Assembly (NCBI GenBank): GCA_963402885.1
Contig: OY727098.1
Span: forward strand, 14,370,717 to 14,434,716
Direction: 5' to 3'
DNA length: 64,000 nucleotides
Origin: Antedon bifida
Taxonomy: Eukaryota; Echinodermata; Crinoidea; Comatulida; Antedonidae
Shown here: positions 32,455-45,537 of the stretch, in pieces
Layout: every line of letters begins with the position of its first letter
Numbering within the stretch: the first letter of the stretch is position 1
Translations under genes and position numbers: made by a program
The notes under the pieces: model-generated
Databases searched by the model: none
Seen by the model: the letters and a program-made list of their open reading frames with translations, nothing else
Told to the model about the DNA's origin: nothing

Positions 32455-32950
32455 TGCATTCGACCGCTCTGCAGGTCTCACGGTTGAACGATTTTGGATT
32501 CTCGCCCTTTGATTGGTTGACGCGAATCAACACACAGCGGAATAATTTTCTCGCGAGTGCCATGAAGTCACATGGTCTAAGGCCTGTCCAATTACACGTG
32601 AAAATAATGCATTGAAATTCTTCGAATGAGGTTAAATTAACACTTTTTTTTATATAATAAATAAGTAATATATTTTATTGAATTTTACAATGTTGATATA
32701 CAAATTATATTACTTAAAACCGTGATTTTATTTAATTATTTTTACGAAAAATTACTAGTTCATACAATTGTCGACTGAGGGCGAAATTTGTTTACATCGT
32801 TCGTGGCTAAAAACGATCATTTTCGACGATGTTTTAAACCCTATATTTCGAAAACTACAAGTCATATTTTCATAATTCTTTCTTTATTATAATATTGATA
32901 CAAAATACTAACAGGCAATGTATAATTTGGTTGAAAAATATTAACTTTTA
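32455..32950. repeat. Dispersed repeat shared with 51905-52300
   Basis: Both copies have, in order, CTCACGGTTGAACG, TTTGATTGGTTGAC, CGAATCAACACAC, TATTTCGAAAACTACAAGTCA and AACAGGCAATGTA in the same orientation. The second copy lies in a HYI intron. Family unknown. Confidence 0.65.
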
Positions 32951-33679
32951 ATTTTACATCGTTATCCCTATTATAAATGGGAAACCCTGGGCGTGCGTTG
33001 AATTTTTACCCTCCAAAAACAAAATTAAAATGTATTTTCTGGGGACCTAGAGGTCTATATTCCTAAAATTGTCTTACCTCAGTCCCAACTATGGTTTGGC
33101 TGAGGTGTGGCTAATCCTTTATATTATACATTTACTACACTGGTCCAGTGTTGGGCTGCGAAATAAACAGTTATCAGAGTGTTGGTCTAGATACCAAATT
33201 AAAAGGTTTGCATTTAGTATTTTACATAAATGTACACTAGTAAATAATTTTGAGAATAGTTTATTCTTTAGTAGACTACTGTACTTTAATACATTGTTCT
33301 TAGTCTCATCTAATATTCTTATTCACTAGAAGCCTGATTTATTCATTTTACCATTTCTACCCCCTGTTGATCTTGCGTTTGTTAGATCAATTTATAATTG
33401 AGTGATCACAAATAAAGATACAGTACAAAGTCAACTTGATTTTTCTGTATTAGGTGGTTTCCTTATTCAGATGCAAACATTTCAGTCAAATTATTTATGA
33501 ACCATTGAATTCTTAAATGGGATATTAGCAAAAAAAAATGTCTTGTTCAGTAATTGTATTAAGTACCTTTTTTATTAATTATGTGTAGGATTTTTGTTTC
33601 AAATGAAGCCCAAGTACAGTATGACTTCCCTGCCTTGAAGAAGCTACTGTACTGTAGTAGCAGCTGTGGCGCCATGATC

Positions 33680-33860
33680 TTCCTACGGTACAGAGGGTTA
33701 CTTGTAAATTAAAACATTGGTGAACATACGAACAATTAACATAATTCATTTTTGCTGTAGCGTACGTCGACACATAGTACACGACGTAACCGTCGGTAAA
33801 CTTCGCCTGAAAAGTAACTACAGTACACTTTTTGGTCCCTGGATGGAACATGATATCACG
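33680..33860. repeat. Dispersed repeat shared with 17077-17250
   Basis: This is the second copy of the repeat ending in TGGTCCCTGGAT...ATGATATCACGCG. Unlike the first copy it is not next to a 21-bp array, so this segment is a repeat in its own right. From 32950 to 33680 I see nothing else. Confidence 0.65.
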
Positions 33861-34450
33861 CGTCTGGACCCAACGTTGAATGATTCGTACAAAGGGACAC
33901 CGCCAGACAAGTGTGTACCTAGCTACTGTTTAGTAGTTAGATCGCTGACAATAATGAATGCATATAAAGTGCATAATAGCCCTCTGACGTACTCACGGTC
34001 AATGGAACGTCGCGGTTTTCTAGGCGCTGAAGCTACGAAGTGAACGCGAACGATTTTTACTGTATATTATATTCCCCGACAAAAAGTACCCTAGATCCCC
34101 CTTAGAACAACCCCCCTCCCCGCTGCCGCCACCACTGTGTAGTAGGTGTATTAGATAACACCTTTTTTCACTAGCTAAAAACAAATCACCATTTTCTTTT
34201 GATTAAACTGCCACAAGTTGTTTGTTTTTTTTTAAATCTATCCTAGAACATAGTCTGGTAATCTGTTTACTGATTGCAGCCTTTAAAATGTATTTTAAGT
34301 TTAAATAACTACAGACTTAATTTGAGCAACATTGAAAGTGGATTAATAATTACAGTTTTACCCACCCTGTTTATTATATGTTTTAACACTAGTATCCCAC
34401 TTTCAATTATATACAGTAGTTAGAAATTCAGGATATTTTAAAATAATTAA

Positions 34451-34638
34451 ATAGCTCTGTCTACACTATCAAACTAATTTGACAAAAAAAAGTGTGATGT
34501 GCCCAAATATGGTAGTGATATGACCAAATATGGTAGTGATATGACATCATGTCCATGTTTGGTTTTTTTTTGCCTACAGGTAGCACATCACATTTTTTTT
34601 TTGTCACAAAGTTTGATACATGTAGTGTAGACAGAGCT
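34451..34638. mobile_element. AGCTCTGTCTACAC MITE, copy 1
   Basis: Inverted ends AGCTCTGTCTACACTATCAAACTA and TAGTGTAGACAGAGCT enclose CACATCACATTT / AAAGTGTGATGTGC. TTAA lies on the left; the right flank reads TTAC. The ATGGTAGTGATATG segment is duplicated inside. Confidence 0.75.
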
Positions 34639-34641
34639 TTA

Positions 34642-35417
34642 CAGTATAGTCGACCTTCTCATTTACACACTTCTCAATTACGAACCTTCTAATTGTATTT
34701 TACGAACACCTTTTAAACGATGACATCATCAGCCAATTAAAAAAATAGCATTTAAAACTTTTACACCTACTATAGTATTTTATCATCTTAATTTATTAAA
34801 CTATCCCAAAACATTTATTTCAAAAAATAAAAAAGATAAATAAAGCAATGGTTTAATTACAAACATATTCTGTTTATTTCAAGTTTAAAAGTTGTTTAGG
34901 CCGTTTAGTCTAGGCCTAAGCTAGTGGTCAGGAGATCATCATCCCCATGGTAGAGGGACGATTCGGCCCTGGGGGACGATTCAGTCTGGGACTATTCGGG
35001 GAATTTCATTTTACTTGCTGTCCACACTAGATTGTAGTAGCTTTCAAAATGTAAAATACTGTATATGCGGTCCAGAACGGATTTGATATTATTACTTCAA
35101 GAACAGATTTGTAAATTACAGTTTGTATCAAAATATGCAAAAATAAAAAGTAAACAATGGAACAGAAATATAAATCTTTTTGGCAGTCAAAGTGTTAATT
35201 TACATGTTAAATTTGATTGTTTTATACTGTATTTTTAATAAATATTGTTTGTTCTTCTTACTATACTATGCACAGTAAGTTATACATCGGAACTTTGTTA
35301 GGTTTCTACCACTGATTTTAATAGAGGGCGCTTTTTTCGAAGCTTCTCATTTACAAACTTATTCATTTACGAACGCCTCTCAGACCAAGGGGTACGTAAA
35401 TTAGACCTGGTCGACTG
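34642..35417. mobile_element. Tc1/mariner-like MITE with TA target
   Basis: The ends are CAGTATAGTCGACC on the left and GGTCGACTG on the right (reversed CAGTCGACC), flanked by TA on both sides. Subterminal text CTTCTCATTTACA.AC...TTACGAAC repeats on both sides (34655-34710 and 35341-35370). No transposase. It abuts the preceding MITE. Confidence 0.6.
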
Positions 35418-35734
35418 TATTACATTTAGTGTCGTCATCATCCACATACCCATTCATTAGTTGTGTTGCCTAGCAACCACTATTTGATATAACTATTGCA
35501 ACTGTTTTGTTCACCCTTGGCTTATTTTATATGAATCACTCAGCAATTTTAGTTCGTTGCTTAGCAACAAATCATATAGCATATATTTGATGGAAGTATG
35601 ATTTTAAAGTAATCAATATAATATATATATAATATAATGCATATTTTCATTGGTATTATATTTTATTTTTATAATTTGCAAGTTCAGATGACTTTATCCT
35701 CCTCTCAATAATAATTAACTCATGTCAAGCAAAC

Positions 35735-35903
35735 AAGGTTTATTGCAAATAGCGTGCGCGATGCATGGTGGGAAGGTTTTGGGAGCTAACTTCATAGCGC
35801 TTATGTACGTGAATTGTTGTTTGTACGTACGCTCCCAAACCCTTCCCATCATACATTGTGCAATGACGTTACTCGCAAAATCAAGCTATTTGCAATAAAC
35901 CTT
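35735..35903. mobile_element. Foldback MITE (169 bp)
   Basis: Inverted ends AAGGTTTATTGCAAATAGC / GCTATTTGCAATAAACCTT flank a mostly palindromic body (GGGAAGGTTTTGGGAGC pairs with GCTCCCAAACCCTTCCC). Target duplication not identified. Confidence 0.7.
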
Positions 35904-35966
35904 ATTCGGTACAGTAGCATATTATTTCAGAAGAACAGATTACTGTAACTTTTGCTCTGTAATTAC

Positions 35967-36439
35967 CGTACTGATGCAGGTATAAGCCCATACTCGGGTT
36001 TAAGCCTACTCCCGACTTTTGACTAATTTTCATGCAAAATGCGGCACTCGGGTATAAGCCCACCCATTAATTCGAAGATGCCGTAATACATTATTTTGTA
36101 TTTGATAATACAAAATATAGTATTAGTTTTGTGATGGTCGACTCATCTGGCGACTTCCATACACCGCATCCTCCTACCTTTTATCATAACCAAGCTGGGC
36201 TAATATAAGCTGAGGCCATATCAGTCCTAGCGGCCCTGTTTGGTTTACACTCCATCGCGGACGAAGATCGCTGCACACACCCCGCTCGAATCACAAGTCG
36301 CCAAAACGAAGAACTGAACCACAATTTGGTATCAGCTGTCATACTGTAAACAAGCTTATTAAATTTCTTTGGTACAGTACATTTCTATCTAACGAACATT
36401 GTATACTTGCTTATACAGGCTTATTCCCGCATAAGTACG
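35967..36439. mobile_element. Small inverted-repeat element (CGTACT ends)
   Basis: The ends CGTACTGATGCAGGTATAAG and, reversed, CGTACTTATGCGGGAATAAG form an inverted repeat of about 22 bp. GGTATAAGCCCA is repeated at 35978 and 36050. The inside is non-coding. Superfamily unknown. Confidence 0.55.
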
Positions 36440-37415
36440 ATATATAAATAATAATCTTTTAAAATTAGTAAAATTCTTGAAAACAAATCTGTACCCCACT
36501 GTATAATTAAGGTTACAGTGTAGGTAGATGGGAATGGAAGAACTGTCCCTTGCAAGCACTAGTCTAAAACATATTTTTTACTGTATATTAATAATAATAT
36601 ACTAAATTTAAATTAACACACTTTACAACAATGCATTGTATAACATGTAGATAACAATACAGCAAGACTACAGTTTTCATCTAACAAAATAAAACTAACC
36701 CAAAATAATGAAGAGGGAGTCATTATTGAATGTATTGGAATTATTTGATCTTCTCACCAATATTGTCAAAGTACTTACTGTATTCTTCTACCAGTAATAC
36801 TTCCCAGGGTCATTGGAACATGATTTGCATACCAATTAGAATCAAACAATAGCTAGTGAATGTTACGAGAATTAAGACATTGAAATTGTCAGATTAGCAC
36901 TTTGAATTGGCTGTAAAGTGTACTTAATTATTAATGTATAAAACCTAGAAATATTAGTCGAAGGTTGTTTAGTGGTGAGTGCATGTATTGTACAATAAAG
37001 TGCCTAATGTTAATGGATTGTAAAAACAAAGAAAAAAAAGGAAATTATTTAATTAACAAAGGAGCAATGCTTGTGTACTATCTACCAGTTGTTTTATTAA
37101 TATGATATTGATTTTCCTTTTATTCTATGTCCAAAATGTCTTTATTAATTTTATCGAATAATTATTTCATTTATTTGTCAATGTTTGAATACATTTAGTT
37201 TGTACATATGTCCTTCAAAACATAGACTGTATTTAATGAAATATTAAATTATGATAAGCACAGTCAACTATACAACAGTAGGATACAACAGACAATAGTC
37301 TCATTGCTATCTAATATACTGTACCACGATATTGTTTATTAAATTATTTGTATATAAATAATTCTTGCTAGTAAACCAATCAATATCTTTTTATTTGACA
37401 GACTTTGAATGAAGA
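36440..37415. other. RFX upstream intron/5' leader region
   Basis: AT-rich and without a recognised element. It ends in a clear acceptor (tttttatttgacag, AG at 37400-37401) followed by a 14-nt leader and the RFX start codon. Confidence 0.5.
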
Positions 37416-40400
37416 ATGGCAACACAAACAGCGTTTGTGTCTGACATGCAAATAACACCATCACAGGACCAACAGCAGACAGTTAGCCATCAGACAATTA
37501 TAACTGCGCAATCAACCCAGCGTACATCACAACCACAATTTATTGTTACAAGTCAGTTATATGTTTTAATGTTAATTATGTCACCTTCATTCTCAAATAT
37601 GAATAATTGTTTAATACCATGGTCATTTTTTTGAAAGAAGAATTTTCTATCCCTTAATCTCAACCATGGTCTACCGTCAATAAATACAGTATTCTGATCG
37701 CCCATTTTTGGGGGACAATTTCTGTTGCGATCTTTTGAGGTCTTTATGAATTCTAATAAGAAGCTAACTACAAATTCAATAATAGTGGTCTCAAAGTTAG
37801 TCCTTTTTTAATCCGGGGAAGCTAAATGAATTTACGCACAAAATTGTATAATAGAAAGTACTGTAAAGTGACTTGGATTCTTATCTTGTTAATAAATAAC
37901 TAGGAATACAGTATGTCCAATCCTACTGTATACAGTATGCTATTAATTAAATTGATAATACAAAAAATTAATTTATATACTAAAAAAAAACTGAGATACA
38001 GAGGTAACTGTATATTGACAATATTGGGACGTACATTACATTTATCTGTACCACCACTCTTGGGGCAGAGGAGTGTTTAATCGTGTTGATGGTAACTTTT
38101 GTGAAGATCAAAATACAAGCTGGCTATAGCTATAAAGATTTGTTTAATTTGTTTTTAACTGTTATTAATCAACTTTTCTTACAGATTCAAACGACGTTCT
38201 GAAAGACTCCACATCAAGTACCAACACTGTTACACTTCAAAACGCCCAACCATCGCAGCAACAGCAGCAACAACAATCTGTATTTTCAAACCACTTGCAG
38301 TATGTCACGGACAACGACAACAACCAGACCATCTTCGCTAACGGCACTATGTGAGATAAACCATTAGACAGCTCTGTGGTCGTGTGCCGTGAAGTGAAAA
38401 AATCTTTGTGCTGTGTTTATATCAAACTGTAGTCGTGCACCGACCCTAAATCGTAGTCGGCTTTCATTGTGTTTTTTTTTTCGCACACGATTATTGACGC
38501 TACACAAATGGTCCCACATTGTGCCTAAAGCACTAACCAGTTGGCTATCTTGATGTTGCTATTGTTATACACAACAGGACACTATGAAGAATAGTCTGAG
38601 CATGTCTACACACCAATCTCCTTTAATAATAGCTTCTCTGACTATCCTAACCTACTAACCCAGAATTTATGTTGGCGATAAGCTTATGCAAGATTCTGGA
38701 ATTGGGGTAGTTAAGGAAGCTATCACAATGCTGATGGGTTTGTACACATGAGCAGACAGTCGTTATGTACTGTTCTTGGTCTTTTTGCTGTGTAATGCTT
38801 ATCATTTGATGTTGGCAGTTTTTATATATTTGTTTACAAAACAAACAATCCATCTTCTTTTAAAAAACTCTTATCAATATTATACTACAAAAAGTAGTAA
38901 ATTAATTATTGAATTAGCAAGTCAAAATTTCCTTTACATTTACTTTTTAAAGATTTCCCAGAGACGTGGAATTCTGAACTTGTTCTCATAAAGCAATAAC
39001 TGTGTTTTGAGGAAATTGATTGTTTAAAGATTTTAGTAAATGAAATAACATGTAAATTATTCCTAATTTCAAGCACCCCCAGTTTCTTTTCCAATATATT
39101 TTAAAATTAGCATATTCAAGACATTCCAAGCCAACTGGTTCAAATTAGATGTAGTCTGTTTTGTTTTATTTGTTATATTTTAATTCTATAAGCTTTGCAT
39201 GTCTCTATATATTTAGAATGTGTCTTGTATATGTTGTATAATTGTCTAGTGCTTTATAATGAATGTGTGAGATTTTGGATGTTGCTGAAAATGATTTGAT
39301 TTTGTACATTTAATTTAGAAAAAAAAGAATTCACATTTGCCTAGCATTATATAGCTAATGTGTTGCATGTTATTGGTGATGAATGAACAAGAATGTAGTA
39401 TTTTTTGGCTATTTCCCATAATACCAAATACCCTGTGTATATAGCCTGGAAACTTGGGATGTCTATAGTTATATACTGTGCATATTATAATATTGACAGT
39501 TACACTGTCTATATTGAAATATTTACAGTTATATACTGTACATATTATTTGTGACAGTTTATATACTGTATGTATTATTGACAGTTATACTGTACATATG
39601 TTATTTTTTAATGCATGTTTTTATAAATAGCATGCACTTTTAACCACAAGTCTTTAATGAGTTCATAGTTTATGGATGTTGTTGAATTTACTGAGTGCAG
39701 TGATTGACAAATTAAATATAATTTTTTTTTAATTGATATTGTAGCTACAAAAATGTCCCCTCTTATTAATCATGCCATATTTATTTATTATATATTATAA
39801 CTGTGGTACTGTATATGCTACAGTATATATTAATATTCTTTTTCAATTTGTATATATTTATTTATTTAGAATTCCCTTTAGAAATCAAAATACCTGAATA
39901 ATCATTATTTCATAAACATGCATTTCCATGGCCCAGGCAAAAATGAAAGTAGTAAAGCCTTTAACAACTGCCCGCTCCTATTTAGAATTCATCGTGCACC
40001 CCTAGGTGAATAGAGTTAGCATGACTTTTTAAAAAAACAATTTTTAAAGGCTTTCTGATTATACCAACCTGCCAAGATGATCATTTTAAAACATTAAGAT
40101 AATCATTGCATGTTATATATACCATTGCTTGTACTGACATTCATATTTTTTCCTTTCCAAATTTTCATCCTCTACTCCATCTTTCACTCCATCTATTGTT
40201 GTGGCCATTCTTTGCCGAAACCAAATCTTATACAGGCCTTATCGCTACAGCGACTCAACAACAATGTACACGCAAGCACCGCAAGTCCAAGGAACAACGT
40301 ACTTCACCGCTCCTGCTGGTAGCACGGCTGGTGTTGTAGTATCGACCGGCTCCGTCGGAAATGTACAAACGATTGGAACGTCAAATTCCGTTATCGGAGG

Positions 40401-43400
40401 ATCCACAGTGTTGGGAAACACAACAGGTCTATTGGGTACACATATTATTTCCGGTTCACCAATCATTACAAACCAGGGTAATACATATGTGGTGGCCGGT
40501 CATATGGATGACCATCATTTGTCACCAATTAGTCACATGACCAGAGCATCGCCGGCAACAGTAAGTGGACATGTGAGCAATTCCTCTTTACTAACATTCT
40601 TAATATCAATATTATCTAGTGTATATATTTTTTTTTTTAATTAACGGGGAGTTTTAATATGTTGAATCATTTATGGTTTAAATTGTTAAAATGTATTCAT
40701 TTTAAGTAGATATGTGGTTAATCCTAGAATAATTCTGAATTTATCTATTTCTATTTTAATGACAAACAAACCACCCTCTAAGTTATATTTGTAAGGTACA
40801 GTCTTTGCTTTAGGTCTATCCATTATATTTTATCTGTTTATAAATAAGCATTTCCATCTTCTTTTTTTACAGGTACAATGGCTTATCGATAATTACGAAA
40901 CAGCAGAGGGAGTGAGCCTTCCCAGAAGTACTCTGTATGCCCATTACTTAAGGCATTGTACGGAACAGAAACTTGACCCAGTCAATGCTGCTTCATTTGG
41001 AAAACTGATCCGATCTGTGTTCCTGGGCTTGAGGACTAGACGTTTGGGTACAAGGCAAGTTAAAATCATGCACAATGTTTTTAAAATTCGTAACTATGAC
41101 ATATTAACACTTTGCCATATACCTGCATTTAAAATGAAGTTGAAGTTTGTCGTTTTTAATCATTTATCCTATAATTTATTTTTAATATTATTTTACCCAA
41201 CAGAGGCAATTCTAAGTATCATTATTATGGGATTCGAATCAAGAGCTCGTCTACACTTAACATGTACCAGGATGATATTGGCCACACAGCAATGCGTCAA
41301 CAACCTTTAAACACTGGAAAAAGGTTTGTACTTGATGTACTATTGCTAATCCTTGGCCACATGTGCCTCAATTCATAAAATAAATACTAATTAAGAAATC
41401 ATATCAGTCATAAGATTGTACTGGTAAAATATTTATTCCCTCTCATTAATAATGGAAAGGTCCATTTACAAATCTGATTTCTAAAGAAAAACCCGTTCTA
41501 GATCTAGACATTTTTCTAGATTTAGAAAAACTCTGACACACCCCAAAAAGACTAAACATAGAAAGAATTTGATTTTACATTGGAAAATCTGTGGCATTAA
41601 AAAACAACTTTCTTGGGTCTATTTAGATTCAAGCCACACAATCTACAAACTATTGGTGATAGTAAAGACATAACAACTACAGATGAGCAGTCATCCACTA
41701 TTGTTGAACCACAACCTCAAACACAAACGCAGCAACATCAACAGTTCCTTGGTGATGCTTCACTGGCCTTGCCTTCATTTGACGAGATTAATTTTAACGG
41801 AAGTGAACTACCTGAAGGAATAACTAAAGCTGATATTGTCATGTTTAAGACACTTTACAGAGAACATTGTGAGGTATGTAATATAAAATGTAAATGAATG
41901 GTGCAATATTTAAATAGTTCATTGACTTCTGTGTGAATATGATTGTATATTTTGTTGTTTTATTACCTCCACCAGAACAATGGCGAGAGGTTATGTGGTC
42001 GATCGCGTGTGTGTTTATTTGTTATTGCCCGACTTTCATAAGATTTTAAAGGATGGTTTCGTAGGGAACGTGTCATTGGGAACAAAAATTTAATTTTCAT
42101 TTACCTAGGCTGAGGTTTGTGCTCTCTGAGTGTCCTTGTAGTTGTACATGGAAACAAGCTCTAACATGCCATTTGATTGTCATATTGCCTCTTTAAATGG
42201 CCTACAATAAATCTAATAGTGTTTTGTTTAATTTAAATTATCACAACTTCTATTCTATCTCTTTAGGCTGTTTTAGATGTAGTTGTAAATCTTCAATTCT
42301 CATTGATTGAAGCTCTTTGGCAGACTTTCTGGAGGAATCCACCAGCAGATAGCCCGACCAATACAAAGTAAGTTCAGCCGTGTATGACTATTATTTTATT
42401 AAAACGACCGGATGTACACAATATCAACCAGCCCAGCTTAGATTATTTACATGCCTGTTCAATATTGACATTTAGATTTAAAACAAGCATTATATTTTGT
42501 TTACATTTTACAGCGAAGCAGATCCAGAAAAGAGGTTGCCGAAAGCCAAGTTAATAGCTTTGTCTAAATCACAGCCAATTCTCAACTATATCAAGCATTA
42601 TGATCATGTACTCTACCAAGGCTTAGTGGAGGTTCTTATACCGGACGTTCTTAGGCCTATTCCAAGTAAGTAACATAATTAGTTTTACTAATAATAATCT
42701 TGATTAAATAAATTGAATTCACATAAAGAAAGCTACTGTTATATTTATCAGTTTAAAAATGCTTTTTTTATTATATTAACATAGGTGCCTTGACTCAAGC
42801 CATTAGAAATTTTGCAAAAAGTTTAGAAACCTGGTTGAAAAATAGCATGACAGGTATACCTCATGAAATGTACACTATGAAGGTAAAGTTTTACATCATC
42901 ATTGTACTTAAATGTTTGTGCATGCCTACAGACCAATCTGCGGTGTGATAGCTTCTGTAACTGTACCAAATTTCGATGAAATAGCAGAAATTGTCACAAC
43001 AAAGATGGGGTTACGCTGATATTGTTACGGCATAATACTGTACTGTGTAATCTGTTATTGCCATCTAGTACTAAACTGAAGTCTCAAGTACTTCAGGTTA
43101 CTCATCATCTAACTAACCAAAACGGAACTACAATACAGTAGAATCCCTATTAAGGGGCAACAAAGTGTCCCCTGTATAGGAGTTGGCTGTAGTATTAAAA
43201 CATGTATTTCCCCTTGTTCGTTTTAACATGAAAATGCCTTTTAAAAGGGGTTTCCACTAAATAGGATGTCCCAAACAAGGAGGTCTACAGTCGCTAGAAT
43301 TAACTAATTTAATTGCCTGCTACTTTTTGTACTGAACTGCTAATAGATTTTTATTTTGATATTTGCAGAATGGAGTAGTGACAGCATTTGCACAGACCTT

Positions 43401-45537
43401 GCGTCGGTATACATCTCTGAACCATCTTGCCCAGGCTGCAAGAGCCGTTTTGCAAAATACCTCGCAAATTAGTCAGATGTTGAGTGATCTTAACAGGGTA
43501 GATTTTGCTAATGTTCAGGTAAATCTAATTGTTTAGACATAATTTATTACATACAACTTTGCAAATGCCATCCTCCAATTTTCATTTCTCTACAATTGGT
43601 ATAACATTATTGTGTTAATTGTTTATACAATACAGAATGTTTTGAATGATTTTTAAAGCCATTACCAGTTTCAAATAATTCTATTTAGAATAAAATGCAT
43701 CTCTAAAATGAACAAATTAAACTTATGAAATGAAAATATCAAACTCCCCAGTGCCCTCTCTAAAACTCTGTCTACACTATCAAACTAGTTTGACAAAAAA
43801 GTGCTCAAATATGGTAGTGATATGCCCAAATATGGTAGTGATAAGACATCATCATGTCCATATATGACCACATCACATTTTTTGTCACATAAAGTTTTAT
43901 AGCTTAACTTTCTTATGATTAACAGGAGCAAGCATCGTGGGTGTGTCAATGTGAGGATCAAATGGTGCAACGTTTAGAGCAAGATTTTAAGAACACGCTC
44001 CAGCAGCAGAACTCATTGGAGCAGTGGGCAGCATGGTTAGAGAGTGTTGTCACTCAAGTACTCAAACCTCATGAAAACTCACCAAACTTTGCCAAGGCTG
44101 CAAGACAGTTTCTGCTAAAGTGGTCATTCTACAGGTGAGAGTTACAGACACCCAGGGTCCAATTCTCAGTGCTGTATCTATATGACAATAATTGCCCAGT
44201 ATCATAGAAAAATTTGGTAATACAGTATCACATCTGTTGGCTATATCATGTAGGGTTAGGCTATGATCTATGATGATACATGTGAAGTACATGTGATGCA
44301 GTATTTATACTCTGGTCACATAGAGTCTGTTTCATGGGCACAGTGAATTGTCACTAACTTTGCTTGATAAGTCACAAACTTATCCAGATAAATACCTGTG
44401 ACCCATACACTGTGATAATAGTTACATCCTTTTCTGAATTATGTTTTTAATTATGATAGTATTTAATTCATTTTTAATCCATGTTTGTATATTGAATTTT
44501 GTTACATTTAAATGCACTAAATTTCAATCAAATATTATAAGGCCTCTGTAAAACAAAGTATAAACAGAAAATGTGTAAGTGTTAATTTCTTGTGAATGTT
44601 CTAGTATGTTTAGCCATTGAAGTGTTTTTTTAACACTTAAAAACCCTTGACATCTGGAGAAGTGCTTGTCTCATTTGCTCTTAATTAATATTATTAGTAT
44701 AACATAATGGAAAAACAGATTAGGTAGTACTTTTGTAGTTAATTGCAAAAAATAAATAAATAAATTACAGGTTATTTACAGAGTATTCACAAGTTTATCG
44801 TAATATATTGTATATAATAATAATATTAATATTTGATTACATTTATAGCTCAATGGTGATTCGTGATCTAACTCTTAGAAGTGCCGCTAGTTTTGGATCA
44901 TTTCACTTAATCCGTCTCCTTTATGATGAGTACATGTTTTACTTGATTGAACACAGAGTTGCATCGGCAACAGGTGAAACCCCTATCGCTGTAATGGGTA
45001 AGTCCATACCTTTTTTTTTTATCCCAGAGAGATTAAATTAACATTTAGTGCAAATCCATACTAAAAAGAAAGATTATTTTAACAAAGTCAGTATGCATGA
45101 ATGAAAAGAGTTCCCCAATATTGAGATAAAAAAAAAATCCATTTTGAGCATTAAAATTATGCCAATATAAGGCCAATTTACACAGATGAGCGGTAAATAG
45201 AATCTATGTTATTTCTTATGACCATTTACACAGAATGTGGAGCAGATGGGCGGTTGAGCAGAAATTCCGCTCGGGATAGAAATCGATTCTTACACGGCCT
45301 TGGTCTCTCTTTTGGATGAATTTCTTTGTTTCTTGAAATTGCCTGCATGAGTAATTTTCTATAGCGCCATCTAAATGACCGATATTATCCATTTGTTGTA
45401 CAGATAAAGTAGACAGCCGAGGTGTAAAGAAATACTCATCGTCTGTTAATCACATGGATGCCATCCAAGCTGACGTCAGTGATCAAACAAACGGTGAACC
45501 AGACGCGAAGAAGGCCAAGACGGAAATAAGTTTGTAG
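37416..45537 (+). CDS. RFX3-like: RFX1/2/3-type winged-helix transcription factor
   Basis: Thirteen coding exons give 722 aa: 37416-37551, 38185-38350, 40236-40560, 40873-41054, 41204-41323, 41627-41873, 42267-42367, 42514-42665, 42785-42882, 43369-43518, 43926-44134, 44849-44997, 45404-45537; all phases fit. Residues 1-209 are the Q/T/S-rich activation region (seven Q in a row near residue 69). Residues 210-285 are the RFX DNA-binding domain ([20 protein letters not shown] ... [19 protein letters not shown]), which binds X-box DNA. Domains B, C and the dimerisation domain follow ([54 protein letters not shown]). Length and layout match vertebrate RFX2/RFX3 rather than the longer RFX1. Animal RFX1/2/3 proteins drive ciliary genes in the nucleus. 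Intron 4 uses a GC donor. Acceptor at 37401 implies a 5' non-coding exon. Telling RFX1, 2 and 3 apart needs a tree. Confidence 0.95.
41966..42080. repeat. Dispersed repeat (GGTTATGTGGTCGATCGCGTG type) in an RFX intron
   Basis: ACCTCCACCAGAACAATGG and GGTTATGTGGTCGATCGCG resemble the copy at 62170-62290 in a DEPDC1 intron (GGAGGTATATGTAGTCGATA). This is a widespread invertebrate retroposon-like motif. A second repeat type (CCCTATTAAGGGG-like text) lies at 43140-43290 of the same gene. Confidence 0.5.
43764..43903. mobile_element. AGCTCTGTCTACAC MITE, copy 2 (in RFX intron 10)
   Basis: The left end ACTCTGTCTACACTATCAAAC is intact; the right end is shortened (GTTTTATAGC, then TTAA at 43904-43907). 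It has the same internal ATGGTAGTGATATG duplication as copy 1. Confidence 0.7.
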
